From the NCBI GenBank assembly GCA_045589355.1, contig JAZNOW010000024.1, positions 1 through 64,000 of the forward strand: a stretch of DNA of 64,000 nt, given 5' to 3'. Under the pieces are notes generated by a model, which made no database searches, was not told the origin of the DNA, and saw nothing but the letters and a program-made list of their open reading frames with translations. How positions within the stretch are numbered: position 1 is the first letter of the stretch; each line of letters opens with the position of its first letter. This DNA comes from RUG563 sp045589355. Its GTDB lineage: Bacteria > Bacillota > Clostridia > Christensenellales > Aristaeellaceae. Position numbers and translations under genes: made by a program. Positions 42,438 to 50,934 of this stretch are shown here, piece after piece.

Positions 42438-43823
42438 ATGCAATTTGATATCCGTACCCTGTACAAGCAAACCCCTGCCCATGAATCCATCGTCACCATC
42501 TCCGGCTGGGTGCGCACCCTGCGCGACAGCAAGGCGTTTGCTTTCATCGAAATCAACGACGGCACGTATTTCAAAAACGTGCAGATCGTCTGCGACGAAG
42601 CCCTTGAAAACTTCAAAGAAGTGGTAAAAACCACCCTGGGCAGCGCCCTCACCATCGAAGGCAAGCTGGTCCACACCCCTGAAATGAAACAGCCCTTTGA
42701 AATCCACGCCACCAAGGTGGAAGTGGTGGGCCTGTCCGATCCTTCCTATCCCCTGCAGAAAAAGCGCCACACCGTGGAATACCTGCGCACCCAGGCGCAC
42801 CTGCGTCCCCGCACCAACCTTTTCAGCGCCGTCTTCCGTATCCGTTCTCTGGCAGCCCAGGCCATTCACGCCTTCTTTGCCAGCCGGAATTTTGTCTATG
42901 TGCACACCCCCCTCATCACCGGCAGCGACTGCGAAGGCGCCGGCGAAATGTTCCGCGTCACCACGCTGGATCTGCAGAACCTGCCCAAGGACGAAAAGGG
43001 CAATGTGCTGGAAAACCAGGATTTCTTCGGCAAACCCGCTTCCCTCACCGTTTCCGGCCAGCTGAACGCCGAATGCTACGCCATGGCTTTCCGCAATGTC
43101 TACACCTTCGGCCCCACCTTCCGCGCCGAAAAGAGCTACACCCCCCGCCATGCCGCCGAATTCTGGATGATCGAGCCGGAAATCGCCTTTGCCGACCTGA
43201 ACGACGATATGGAGCTGGCGGAAGATATGCTGCATTATGTCATTTCCGACGTGCTGGAAAAGGCACAGGAAGAATTGCAGTTCCTGAACCAGTTTGTGGA
43301 TAAGGGCCTTATTGAACGCTTGCAGCATGTGGCCACCAGCAAATTTGCCCGCTGCAGCTACACCGAAGCCATCGACATCCTGCAGAAGGCGGATAAGGAC
43401 TTCGAATACAAGGTGTTCTGGGGTATGGACATCCAGACCGAACACGAACGTTATCTGGCCGAACAGCATTTCGGCTGCCCCGTTTGCGTGTACAACTATC
43501 CCAAGGATATCAAGGCTTTCTACATGCGCCAGAACGACGACGGCAAGACCGTGGCCGCTGTGGACGTGCTGGTCCCCGGCATTGGCGAGCTGATTGGCGG
43601 CAGCCAGCGTGAAGAACGTCTGGATGTGCTGGAAAAGCGCATTGACGAGCTGGGCCTGGGCCGGGAAAACTACTGGTGGTATCTGGAACTGCGCAAGTTC
43701 GGCACCGCTCCCCACGCCGGTTTCGGCCTGGGCTTCGAACGCCTCATCATGTACCTCACCGGCGTCGCCAACATCCGCGACGTGCTGCCCTTCCCCCGTA
43801 CCACCGGCAGCGCCGAATTCTGA
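42438..43823 (+). CDS. asnS: Asparaginyl-tRNA synthetase
   Basis: A 461-residue class IIb synthetase. The N-terminal OB-fold anticodon domain (ISGWVRTLRDSKAFAFIEIN near 20-40) is followed by the catalytic core: motif 2 TFRAEKSYTPRHAAEFWMIE (about 229-248) and motif 3 GFGLGFERLIMYLTG near the C-terminus. It charges tRNA-Asn with asparagine directly. It is the last gene of the hprK operon with a strong terminator behind it. Confidence 0.97.
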   Translation: MQFDIRTLYKQTPAHESIVTISGWVRTLRDSKAFAFIEINDGTYFKNVQIVCDEALENFKEVVKTTLGSALTIEGKLVHTPEMKQPFEIHATKVEVVGLSDPSYPLQKKRHTVEYLRTQAHLRPRTNLFSAVFRIRSLAAQAIHAFFASRNFVYVHTPLITGSDCEGAGEMFRVTTLDLQNLPKDEKGNVLENQDFFGKPASLTVSGQLNAECYAMAFRNVYTFGPTFRAEKSYTPRHAAEFWMIEPEIAFADLNDDMELAEDMLHYVISDVLEKAQEELQFLNQFVDKGLIERLQHVATSKFARCSYTEAIDILQKADKDFEYKVFWGMDIQTEHERYLAEQHFGCPVCVYNYPKDIKAFYMRQNDDGKTVAAVDVLVPGIGELIGGSQREERLDVLEKRIDELGLGRENYWWYLELRKFGTAPHAGFGLGFERLIMYLTGVANIRDVLPFPRTTGSAEF

Positions 43824-43838
43824 TTTTTCCATCCATAC

Positions 43839-43870
43839 AAAGGCAGGCAATTTCCGCCTGCCTTTTTTGT
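43839..43870 (+). terminator. Terminator of the hprK-glcK-asnS operon
   Basis: AAAGGCAGGC (43839-43848) pairs with GCCTGCCTTT (43856-43865), with a run of six Ts. Confidence 0.9.
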
Positions 43871-43915
43871 TACAATTGCCGCTTACTCACAGCTGCACCA
43901 AACACATGCTCAATA

Positions 43916-43944
43916 TTGAAAATCAACTGCTTTTGTGATATAAT
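43916..43944 (+). promoter_or_regulatory. Promoter of the exported multidomain protein gene
   Basis: TTGAAA (43916-43921) and TATAAT (43939-43944), 17 bases apart. Confidence 0.8.
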
Positions 43945-43985
43945 ATATGTTGATCTTTTGTTTTTTTACGGAAGGAGGCTTCCCG

Positions 43986-45500
43986 ATGCGTAAAGTGCTT
44001 TTGCTTGCTGTGCTGATACTGGTTTTTTTGATGCCCGCCGCATTGGCCGATACCCATACTTTTTCCGAAGGGTATTTCTCCATTGACCTGAACCCCAAGG
44101 ATTATGATAAGGTGCTCACCCCCTACAATCTTTCCGCCAATCAGGAATGGATCGAAAGTCAGGGCGAAGATTATCAGATTGTCGTGAACACGTTCGAAAA
44201 CGAGGGCATTCTCCTGAAAGCGTACGACAACAAAAATAACCGCATTTTCGTTGTTACCGCCCTGCAGAACTGGGACGCTCAGCAGTATTTTGACCTGAAC
44301 GAACAGGACGACGATATGCGCAAGGAATTCCGTCAGTCCCACACCAACGGCTCCGCTTACGGCGTATTGGGCTATTCCTACTCCAAGGCCGCATGGAAGA
44401 AGTACGATAACGACGTGAACCGTATCCTGCACACCAAATATTCCCTGAAAGAAAACGGCACCGTTTCCTGCACCGGTTATCAGCGGCGCACCATCCGCAA
44501 CGGCTACACCATCACCCTGGATATGCAGGTGTATGACCGCAAAGCAGGCAGCAGCGACGAAAAGGCGCTGGAAACCATTATGAAAACCCTGCGCTTCACC
44601 CGCATCCTGCCCATGCCCGAATTGCCCATCAAACTGAATTTCACCTCTGCTCCCCCCCAGGAAACCAACGAAGCCACCTTCACTGTCAAAGGCATTACCG
44701 CCAAGAAGGCCATCGTAACGACCACCGTGATGTCCTTTGGCTCTTCCAGCGCCATCACCTATAACGATACCGCGTCCTCTTCCGGCGCTTTCAATTTCAA
44801 GGTAAAGCTGCCTTCTCAGGGCGTGTACACCATCACCGTCACCGCTGAAAAGGAAGGCTGCATTGCCGCCCAGCGCATGTTCTCCGTCACATATCAGAAG
44901 GGCATGCTGGCCGTGCAGTTGGATGTAGGCCCCGGTGAAACCCTTACCGACGAAACCATCCTTTCCGGCAGCACCGAAAAAGGCGCCACCACCCAGGTTT
45001 CCGTGACCGGCCCTGTGGACTATACCAAGTCCACCACGTCCCAGAACTTTTCCTTCAAGCTGGACACCAGCGCCGAAGGCACCTACACCATCATCCTGAA
45101 GGTGACGAAGAAAGGCATGAACGAGCGCATGTTCACCTTCACTTCCACCCGCAGCTACAGCAATACCGAGCGCACCGCAAAGCTGAAAACGGAGGCCAAA
45201 TCCCTTTCCTATCAGAACCTTTCCAAATCCGCCAACAAGGGGAAACTGGTGGAACTGGAAGGCTATGTGGCCGAAGTGAAGCAGAACACCATCGAATGGG
45301 TTGTAAAATATGCGCTGAGTAAATCCGGCGATAACTACAAGGAAATCTGTTATGTGGTCTTCACGGAGGATCCCGGTGTACAGCCCGGGGCAAAGGGCGT
45401 GCTGTACGGCATGGCCGCCGAAACCTACAGCGTGCTCACCGAAGGCGGGGAAATCAAAATGTATCCCCGCATCGAAGGCTATTTCATCGAAACCAAATAA
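43986..45500 (+). CDS. Exported protein with Ig-like repeats, function unknown
   Basis: A 504-residue secreted protein. A signal peptide (about 1-21, ALA-DT) precedes an N-terminal alpha/beta domain of about 190 residues (FSEGYFSIDLNP). Two Ig-like beta domains follow, one centred on the GVYTITVTAEKEG block and one on GTYTIILKVTKKG. The C-terminal 100 residues (LVELEGYVAEVKQN, KGVLYGMAAETYSVLTEGG) look like a small beta-barrel of OB type. No LPXTG or other anchor is visible. The ATG at 43986 follows AAGGAGG. I cannot assign a family to the first domain. Confidence 0.75.
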   Translation: MRKVLLLAVLILVFLMPAALADTHTFSEGYFSIDLNPKDYDKVLTPYNLSANQEWIESQGEDYQIVVNTFENEGILLKAYDNKNNRIFVVTALQNWDAQQYFDLNEQDDDMRKEFRQSHTNGSAYGVLGYSYSKAAWKKYDNDVNRILHTKYSLKENGTVSCTGYQRRTIRNGYTITLDMQVYDRKAGSSDEKALETIMKTLRFTRILPMPELPIKLNFTSAPPQETNEATFTVKGITAKKAIVTTTVMSFGSSSAITYNDTASSSGAFNFKVKLPSQGVYTITVTAEKEGCIAAQRMFSVTYQKGMLAVQLDVGPGETLTDETILSGSTEKGATTQVSVTGPVDYTKSTTSQNFSFKLDTSAEGTYTIILKVTKKGMNERMFTFTSTRSYSNTERTAKLKTEAKSLSYQNLSKSANKGKLVELEGYVAEVKQNTIEWVVKYALSKSGDNYKEICYVVFTEDPGVQPGAKGVLYGMAAETYSVLTEGGEIKMYPRIEGYFIETK

Positions 45501-45507
45501 ATCGTTG

Positions 45508-45537
45508 GCCGCTTCGCAAAAACGGAGCGGCTTTTTT
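45508..45537 (+). terminator. Terminator of the exported multidomain gene
   Basis: GCCGCT (45508-45513) pairs with AGCGGC (45526-45531), followed by six Ts. Confidence 0.7.
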
Positions 45538-45637
45538 GCACCCTCCTGCCCTTTTCACATACCATGAAATTGAAGGCCGGGCAAAACCGCTTTCCGCCAA
45601 TCATGATGGCGAAACAAACCATAAGGAGGCGCTGCTT

Positions 45638-46438
45638 ATGTCTTTCTATTCTTACAAAAATGCCAATCCTTCCTGCTGCCCCGGCACCATCGCCGGCAAC
45701 GTGCTGGATGGGCTGAACGAAAAAATCTGCATTCAGGTACAGCGTGTGTATGACAGCTGCCTGCAGCAACAGCAGCTGACCGGCGTGGATGTGCAAATCA
45801 CCAGCTACGCGCAGGTGGTAAACAATTGCAACTGCAATGCCTGTTGCAACAACGAATCCGAAACCGTTGCGCCTACATCCGCTCCCGTTCCCCCCATCAC
45901 CTTTGAGTCCTGCCGTTCCAGCACCATGGACGTGGATATTACCAACCTGTCCGTGGAACGCCTGTGCGACCGCCCCTGTTTTGCCCGCGTGCGCGGCAAT
46001 ATCCAGATCCCCATTGATATTCTCTTTACCGACAGCCGCTGCGTGGAATATATCGGCAAAGGCGTGATCACCGTCAGCCGGGATGTGCTGCTGGCCGTTC
46101 CCGATGAATCCATCGTTCCCTTCACTCTGGAAGGCATGGCCAGCGCCGTGTGCGTGGCCGGTTCCTACCTTGGCAACAATACCTTCCGCCTCACCATCTG
46201 TGTCACCATTGTGCTGAAAGTGCTGGCCAAGGTGGAAATCCTGGTGCCCAGCTACGGCTTCTGCAGCATTCCCCCCTGCGAAGAATTTGCCGACAGCGTC
46301 TGCGACGAATTCTTTGCCCTGCCCCTGTTCCCCCCGGCCACGCTTTGCGACGAAAACACCGTCGCTTCCCCCTGCAACACCTGCAACACCTGCAATACCT
46401 GCAGCAATTGCACCTCCTGCCGCTGCGGCAATACCTGA
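45638..46438 (+). CDS. Cysteine-rich protein, possible spore coat or exosporium component
   Basis: A 266-residue soluble protein with about 30 cysteines. It begins with PSCCPG, then EKICIQVQRVYDSC (about 29-42), an Asn/Cys cluster NCNCNACCNN (about 64-73), a beta-rich middle and a tail of CNT repeats ending CRCGNT. There is no signal peptide. The KICIQVQRVYDSC stretch recalls a clostridial family of cysteine-rich spore surface proteins such as CsxA; this is pattern memory, not a search. The ATG at 45638 follows AAGGAGG. If right, disulfide or metal crosslinks would build a coat layer. Confidence 0.6.
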   Translation: MSFYSYKNANPSCCPGTIAGNVLDGLNEKICIQVQRVYDSCLQQQQLTGVDVQITSYAQVVNNCNCNACCNNESETVAPTSAPVPPITFESCRSSTMDVDITNLSVERLCDRPCFARVRGNIQIPIDILFTDSRCVEYIGKGVITVSRDVLLAVPDESIVPFTLEGMASAVCVAGSYLGNNTFRLTICVTIVLKVLAKVEILVPSYGFCSIPPCEEFADSVCDEFFALPLFPPATLCDENTVASPCNTCNTCNTCSNCTSCRCGNT

Positions 46439-46445
46439 CGATAAA

Positions 46446-46477
46446 AAAGAGGCCGTCGCAAGACGGTCTCTTCCTTT
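46446..46477. terminator. Bidirectional terminator between convergent genes
   Basis: AGAGGCCGTC (46448-46457) with GACGGTCTCT (46462-46471) forms a 10-bp stem with one G-T pair around a GCAA loop; A-run on the left, T-rich tail on the right. Confidence 0.8.
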
Positions 46478-47779
46478 TCAGTCTTCATTGATCAGCAGCA
46501 GGCTGTCGTCCAGGTTTTCCCGTGTACGAAGCAAACAGCGGCTCATAACGCCCCTTTGAGCTTCGTTCATTTCATTGGGTGCGGCTGCATTGCTTTGCAA
46601 AACCCGGTACTGATCCTTGCCACCGATCTGCTGCTTCCAGATGTAGGTGGGGGTGTAGCTGAGGGCTGTGGCCTGGGCGCCGCTTCCTTTTGTCTTCACT
46701 TTCACATGCACCAGCGCACCGGAAATATCGTATCCTTCCCGGGATTCCGTCAGCAAGCTTCCAAGAGAATACAGCACCAGCGCCCGCCTGGAAATGCCGT
46801 TATCGTCGGACGTGCTCAGCCATGCCGCCGGAAGCAGTCGCTTGGGGCCCACGCCCACGATCACGTCCGCGCCGGCCGCTGTCACATCCAGAGCCGTTTT
46901 GCGCATGTTGGCCGTCACTTTGGTCACGCTGGTCTGCTGCCAGTAATAGTATACAATCACAAGATGGGCACCGCGGCTTCTGGCATCGGTGATCATGGCT
47001 TTCAATTCGTCCATGGTATCCGCCGCCATCATGCCCTGCCCGCCGGTGCTTTGCAGCGTATTGGCGGACTTGGTGGACATTTTTTCCTGATAGGCAATCA
47101 GGGCAATTTTCATGCCATCCTTTTCCACCCATTGCATCTGCGCTGCGCGACCGGTATTCAGGCCGCAGGGCAGCAGGCCGTTCTGATACAGGGCATCCGC
47201 CGTGGTTTCCGCGGCATTGGCCCCCATTTGCAGCACAGCATCGGCATCCAGCATGACCGTGTCAAACCCCGCTGCACGCAAGGCCATGGCCGCCGTGTTC
47301 TGGGCGTTTGTATCGGTGTACTGCTTTTCGTTTGCGCACAGGCCCTGTGACAAGGCCACAATGCGTATATCCCCGGTGTTTGGGCCGGCCAGCCCGCTCA
47401 GAATGGGCTGGTATTCGCAGGAAGCGGTTTGCTTGTTATACACACTGTCCGATACACTGCTTTCAAAGGAAGCAAGCCCGGCCAGGGTAATGGTCACCTC
47501 CCCATCGGTTGCCGGGGGCAAGGTGGCCACGGGCTGCGGAGGGGGTGTTTGCTGGGTTTGCGGAGAAAGGGTGACCGTGGTCACGTTCACGTTGCCCACA
47601 TCCGGCTCCTGGGTGTTGCCGCCAAAGGTATCGCTCAATAGCCCGGCCATTTTCAGGGTGCGCATCTGCACGTCCGCATCGGAGTGAAAGGCCGAATACA
47701 CGGCAATGCTGCCTGCCAGCACGGCCACGGTCAGCAGGATGGTCAGGATGCTGCCCAGGGACAAGCCCCTCTTTTTCAC
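46478..47779 (-). CDS. Membrane-anchored CapA-like protein lacking metal ligands
   Basis: A 433-residue protein starting at GTG behind AGGAGGGG. A transmembrane helix (about 9-29) and a Pro/Thr-rich linker precede a domain collinear with CapA proteins. Where the active relative at 39359 has GDCTLG, NNHVIDYG, CLHGG and GNHPHVIQG, this one has AGLASF, DADAVLQMG, VYYYW and GVGPKRLLP. All the usual metal-binding Asp, Asn and His residues are gone. It is probably a non-enzymatic, perhaps binding, relative. It is downstream of panT and coaX on the same strand. Confidence 0.7.
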   Translation of the reverse strand: MKKRGLSLGSILTILLTVAVLAGSIAVYSAFHSDADVQMRTLKMAGLLSDTFGGNTQEPDVGNVNVTTVTLSPQTQQTPPPQPVATLPPATDGEVTITLAGLASFESSVSDSVYNKQTASCEYQPILSGLAGPNTGDIRIVALSQGLCANEKQYTDTNAQNTAAMALRAAGFDTVMLDADAVLQMGANAAETTADALYQNGLLPCGLNTGRAAQMQWVEKDGMKIALIAYQEKMSTKSANTLQSTGGQGMMAADTMDELKAMITDARSRGAHLVIVYYYWQQTSVTKVTANMRKTALDVTAAGADVIVGVGPKRLLPAAWLSTSDDNGISRRALVLYSLGSLLTESREGYDISGALVHVKVKTKGSGAQATALSYTPTYIWKQQIGGKDQYRVLQSNAAAPNEMNEAQRGVMSRCLLRTRENLDDSLLLINED

Positions 47780-47813
47780 GTCCTTCCCCTCCTGTCAGTC
47801 ATTCTTTCTCTCA

Positions 47814-48590
47814 TCAGGCTGCGGGATGGTTCTTTTCCCAGATCAGCCGCAGGCCCTTCAATGTGAGCAGCCCGTCAATCTCATCAATCACGCCGGCTTT
47901 TTCGGCAATCATCCGGGCCATGCCGCCGGTGGCGATCACCTTGATGTTGTCAAAGCCCATTTCTTTCTTGATCTGGTTCACCAGATAGTTCACCTGGCCC
48001 ACATAGCCGTTGAGCACACCGGACTGCAAATTGGCAATGGTGGTTTTGCCCAGCACCGTTTCCGGCATCACCAGCTCAAAATGGGGCAGCTTGGCCGTGC
48101 CGGATACCAGCGCCTCGCTGGTCAGCTTCACGCCGGGGCAAATGCAGCCGCCAAGGAATGCGCCCTTATCGTCCAGCGCACCGAAGGTAGTGGCCGTGCC
48201 GAAGTCGATATAGATGCAGGGCCCGCCGTAAAGCGTATGGGCCGCCACGGCATTGCAGATGCGGTCGCTGCCCAATTCTCTGGGATTTTCGTACTTGATA
48301 TCAATGCCCGTCTTTACTCCGGGTGCCACCACCACCGGCTCCATGCCCAGGTAATCCCGGCACATATGCTCCACCGTGAAGTTCACCGTGGGCACAACGG
48401 AAGACATGATAATGCCCTCGATCTTTTTGATATCCAGCTTTTCGTGGGCAAACATCTGATGGATCATCACGCCCATCTCATCGCTGGTATATTTCCGGGT
48501 GGTGGAAAGGCGCCAGTAATGCACCATTTCCGTGCCCTCAAACACAGCAATTTTGATATTGGTATTGCCCACATCCAAGGTCAGAATCAT
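47814..48590 (-). CDS. coaX: Type III pantothenate kinase
   Basis: A 258-residue ASKHA-fold kinase of standard length. It has LTLDVGNTNIKIAVF (phosphate 1 motif, D6), ELGSDRICNAVAAH with the catalytic aspartate near 111, and CIYIDFGTATTFGALD. It phosphorylates pantothenate, the first step to coenzyme A, and is not feedback-inhibited by CoA. The adjacent upstream ECF S component fits pantothenate uptake; coaE for the last step is at 16.8 kb. Confidence 0.95.
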   Translation of the reverse strand: MILTLDVGNTNIKIAVFEGTEMVHYWRLSTTRKYTSDEMGVMIHQMFAHEKLDIKKIEGIIMSSVVPTVNFTVEHMCRDYLGMEPVVVAPGVKTGIDIKYENPRELGSDRICNAVAAHTLYGGPCIYIDFGTATTFGALDDKGAFLGGCICPGVKLTSEALVSGTAKLPHFELVMPETVLGKTTIANLQSGVLNGYVGQVNYLVNQIKKEMGFDNIKVIATGGMARMIAEKAGVIDEIDGLLTLKGLRLIWEKNHPAA

Positions 48591-48610
48591 GGTTATTATC
48601 TCCCTTTATT

Positions 48611-49204
48611 TCAGATTAGCTTCGCCTTTTTTAGGGCTGTGCCCACTGCACCCGTCAGCACCGTGGAAATGACGATTTCAATGACCGAGTTGACCCCCAC
48701 AGACGTTACAATGAACAGCAGGAAGGACTTTCCGCCCACCATGCCCTGCACTTCGGCCGTATTGCCAAAAAGCAGCACCAGCGCGGACATGAAAAGAATG
48801 GTGTTCAAAAGCGCCGTCAGCAGGCCTGTGATCATATAGCAGATGCGCACATCCACCCATTTGGAAATCAGCTTATGGATAGCCGCTGCCAGCGCGCCCA
48901 CAAGAACGCGCGTTATAACACACAGAACAAATGTGTAAAAGAGGTTCATGTTCAAAAGCAGCGCACCGAATGCATCGCCGCCAAACCATCCAAAGCAGGT
49001 GGAAAACGAAAGCAGACCAAAGATGCCACCCACAATGGCACCGCCGCCAATTCCCATGGCAATGGCTGCAATGGCTACGGGCACCATGTTGAAGGTAATA
49101 CAGAGGCCGCTGGCCATAGGAATCTTTACATACGCAAACACAAATTCCAGCGCCAGCAGCAGGCCGAGCAGTGTGATCTCAAACGTCTTTTTCCGGTTTT
49201 TCAT
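48611..49204 (-). CDS. ECF transporter S component, probably for pantothenate
   Basis: A 197-residue membrane protein with six hydrophobic segments. It starts KTFEITLLGLLLALEFVFAY, the typical helix 1 of S components, and continues with ITFNMVPVAIAAIAMGIGGG. S components bind a vitamin and dock to a shared energizing module encoded elsewhere. Its place 20 bases before coaX makes pantothenate the likely ligand (PanT type). The start is the second of two close ATGs, after GGAGGAATG. It has its own consensus promoter. Confidence 0.8.
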   Translation of the reverse strand: MKNRKKTFEITLLGLLLALEFVFAYVKIPMASGLCITFNMVPVAIAAIAMGIGGGAIVGGIFGLLSFSTCFGWFGGDAFGALLLNMNLFYTFVLCVITRVLVGALAAAIHKLISKWVDVRICYMITGLLTALLNTILFMSALVLLFGNTAEVQGMVGGKSFLLFIVTSVGVNSVIEIVISTVLTGAVGTALKKAKLI

Positions 49205-49313
49205 TTTTTCATTCCTCCGTTCGGGTTCCCCTTGGGATACCCTACGCAAATTATTTTCTGTTGCGCGCCTGTCCGGCCCATCCGGTACCGGCAAGATCGA
49301 CCCACAACATATA

Positions 49314-49342
49314 ATTATACCAAAACAGGCAACACCTGTCAA
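49314..49342 (-). promoter_or_regulatory. Promoter of the panT-like-coaX operon
   Basis: TTGACA (49337-49342) and TATAAT (49314-49319) on the minus strand, both perfect, 17 bases apart. It overlaps the nrdG terminator hairpin. Confidence 0.85.
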
Positions 49343-49355
49343 AGCATTGCCTGTT
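49320..49355 (-). terminator. Terminator of nrdG
   Basis: AACAGGCAA (49324-49332) and TTGCCTGTT (49347-49355) form a 9-bp stem followed by TTTTGG on the minus strand; its loop holds the next promoter's -35 box. Confidence 0.7.
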
Positions 49356-49366
49356 CCTTTGTTGTA

Positions 49367-49873
49367 TTACCATTCCGGCGGCGTCCACAAAACCACTTCG
49401 CCCTTTGCAAGGCTCTTTTGCACGTCGATCAGCCGCTGGTTTTTGCTGCCGCAATAGTCCAACTCCAGCGACCGCTGGCTCAGGATGAACGGCCCGTCCA
49501 CCAGTACGTCCGTTTCCTTGACCAGCTTGTTCCACGCCTCATTTTCCTGTGCCATGATCTTTTCCCATGTATAGCCGGTGTACATCCACACATTCAGATG
49601 CATGTCATGGGCCGCTTTGGCCAGTTCCAGACATGCTTCCGGCTGCATCATCGGGTCGCCGCCGGACAGGGTGATGCCGGACAAAAGCGGGTTCTTTTTC
49701 ATTTCCGCGATCAGTGTATCCGTTTCCTCTTCCCTGCCGCCGTTCATGTCGTGGGTTTCGGGGTTATGGCAGCCGGGGCATGCGTGGGGACAGCCCTGGG
49801 CAAACACTGCAAACCGCAGCCCGGGCCCGTCCACAATGCTGTCGTTCACATAACCTGCAATGCGAAGCTTCAT
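49367..49873 (-). CDS. nrdG: Anaerobic ribonucleoside-triphosphate reductase activating protein
   Basis: A 168-residue radical SAM activase of the short NrdG type. The cluster motif CPHACPGC (CxxxCxxC) is at about residues 28-35, and LSGGDPMMQP follows at about 69-78. It installs the glycyl radical on NrdD so the cell can reduce ribonucleotides without oxygen, consistent with an anaerobe. Usually nrdD is adjacent; here it is not, so the reductase must be elsewhere. The ATG follows AGGAGGAAAA. Confidence 0.94.
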   Translation of the reverse strand: MKLRIAGYVNDSIVDGPGLRFAVFAQGCPHACPGCHNPETHDMNGGREEETDTLIAEMKKNPLLSGITLSGGDPMMQPEACLELAKAAHDMHLNVWMYTGYTWEKIMAQENEAWNKLVKETDVLVDGPFILSQRSLELDYCGSKNQRLIDVQKSLAKGEVVLWTPPEW

Positions 49874-49890
49874 CGTTTTTCCTCCTGCAA

Positions 49891-49916
49891 AAAAGAAGGG
49901 CGTTTTTCAGCCCTTC
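49891..49916 (-). terminator. Terminator of the membrane-anchored protein gene
   Basis: GAAGGGC (49895-49901) with GCCCTTC (49910-49916), followed on the minus strand by TTTTTTG. Confidence 0.8.
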
Positions 49917-49924
49917 CGGTATCT

Positions 49925-50614
49925 TTATTCTTCCGCCAGCCAGTCCGGCTTTTCCTGCCGGCCCTGCTGGATCATGGCGTTGAAGAACTTGATCACGTTT
50001 TCCTCATTGCCGTTGTTCACCGCAATGCAGGCATACAGCTCCCGGTTGTCCACCTGCATGCCCGTCATGAAGCCGTACAGGCTGTCCATGGGCACGCCGC
50101 AAAGCTGTTTTTCCCATTCGATGGGGTTATGGTTTTCGTCAAATTTCACCGGCACGTCCACATACCCCAGGGTCAGGTCCAGACCGTCCAGGTTCAGCCG
50201 TCCGTCCGCCAGCAGATCATCCAGCGGCACAAACATACCCTGCCTTGCATACCGGGGGTAATACTCCTTGTTCATCAGGTAAATATCCCCGTCTGCCGCC
50301 GCAAAATGCACCACCAGCTGCATGTCGGCATTGTACTGGTCCGACACCATCAGGGTACAGGCCGTCACCTCTTCCATTTCCGGCACGGTTTCTTTCCATA
50401 CCGGCTCGAAAAAGGCCATCATCACTTCGTCCATGGTGGTTTCGGCCTGAACATAAATATCAATTCGCTTTTCCGGCGGTGCCACCGGCCGGGACACATC
50501 GTAAATCAGCCACCAGCCGAATACGGCCAGAATCACCAGCAAAATATACTTCCATCCGTTGTAATCCAGATGGTGCTTCAATGTCTTTTTGTTTACAGGG
50601 GTGGATATGCGCAT
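49925..50614 (-). CDS. Membrane-anchored protein resembling part of a sugar-binding protein
   Basis: A 229-residue protein with one transmembrane helix (about 23-40) and an outside domain. The stretches GDIYLMNKEYYPRYARQG, VPLDDLLADGRL and CGVPMDSLYGF have the rhythm of ABC sugar-binding proteins near their hinge, but the domain is too short to be a complete one. Function is unknown. The start at 50614 follows AAGGAG. It has a promoter upstream and a terminator downstream, so it is a single-gene unit at the edge of the core genome. Confidence 0.65.
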   Translation of the reverse strand: MRISTPVNKKTLKHHLDYNGWKYILLVILAVFGWWLIYDVSRPVAPPEKRIDIYVQAETTMDEVMMAFFEPVWKETVPEMEEVTACTLMVSDQYNADMQLVVHFAAADGDIYLMNKEYYPRYARQGMFVPLDDLLADGRLNLDGLDLTLGYVDVPVKFDENHNPIEWEKQLCGVPMDSLYGFMTGMQVDNRELYACIAVNNGNEENVIKFFNAMIQQGRQEKPDWLAEE

Positions 50615-50666
50615 CGTTCCAGCAGCTCCTTGCATTGATCAACGTATCTTCATCCGATTGCACTTT

Positions 50667-50695
50667 ATTGTATCACTTTTTTACCATGGATGCAA
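50667..50695 (-). promoter_or_regulatory. Promoter of the membrane-anchored protein gene
   Basis: TTGCAT (50690-50695) and TACAAT (50667-50672) on the minus strand, 17 bases apart. From here to 50,820 I see no gene. Confidence 0.65.
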
Positions 50696-50821
50696 CCTTG
50701 TAACCTGTCCATAAATGTGGCATAAATGAGCCTGTAAACCGATATTATAACAAAACCTTGCAACGAAGTCGAAGGTGATTCACATGGATAGCTAAGTTTT
50801 CCTGAAACATCGCGAAACAGC

Positions 50822-50873
50822 TTGACGGCTAATTGTAATTAGCTTACAATCGAAGAGGCTAATTTGCATTAGG
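50822..50873 (+). promoter_or_regulatory. Promoter with palindromic spacer and a second copy of the motif
   Basis: TTGACG (50822-50827) and TACAAT (50845-50850) are 17 bases apart. The spacer is filled by the dyad GGCTAATT-GT-AATTAGC, and a similar motif GGCTAATTTGCATTAG follows 30 bases downstream (50857-50872). This looks like a repressor-controlled promoter for the gene at 50935. Confidence 0.6.
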
Positions 50874-50934
50874 AATAATCTTCATATAAGCTTCTATATT
50901 CGAGTGTAGGCAACAATTTTAAGGAGTGATATAT

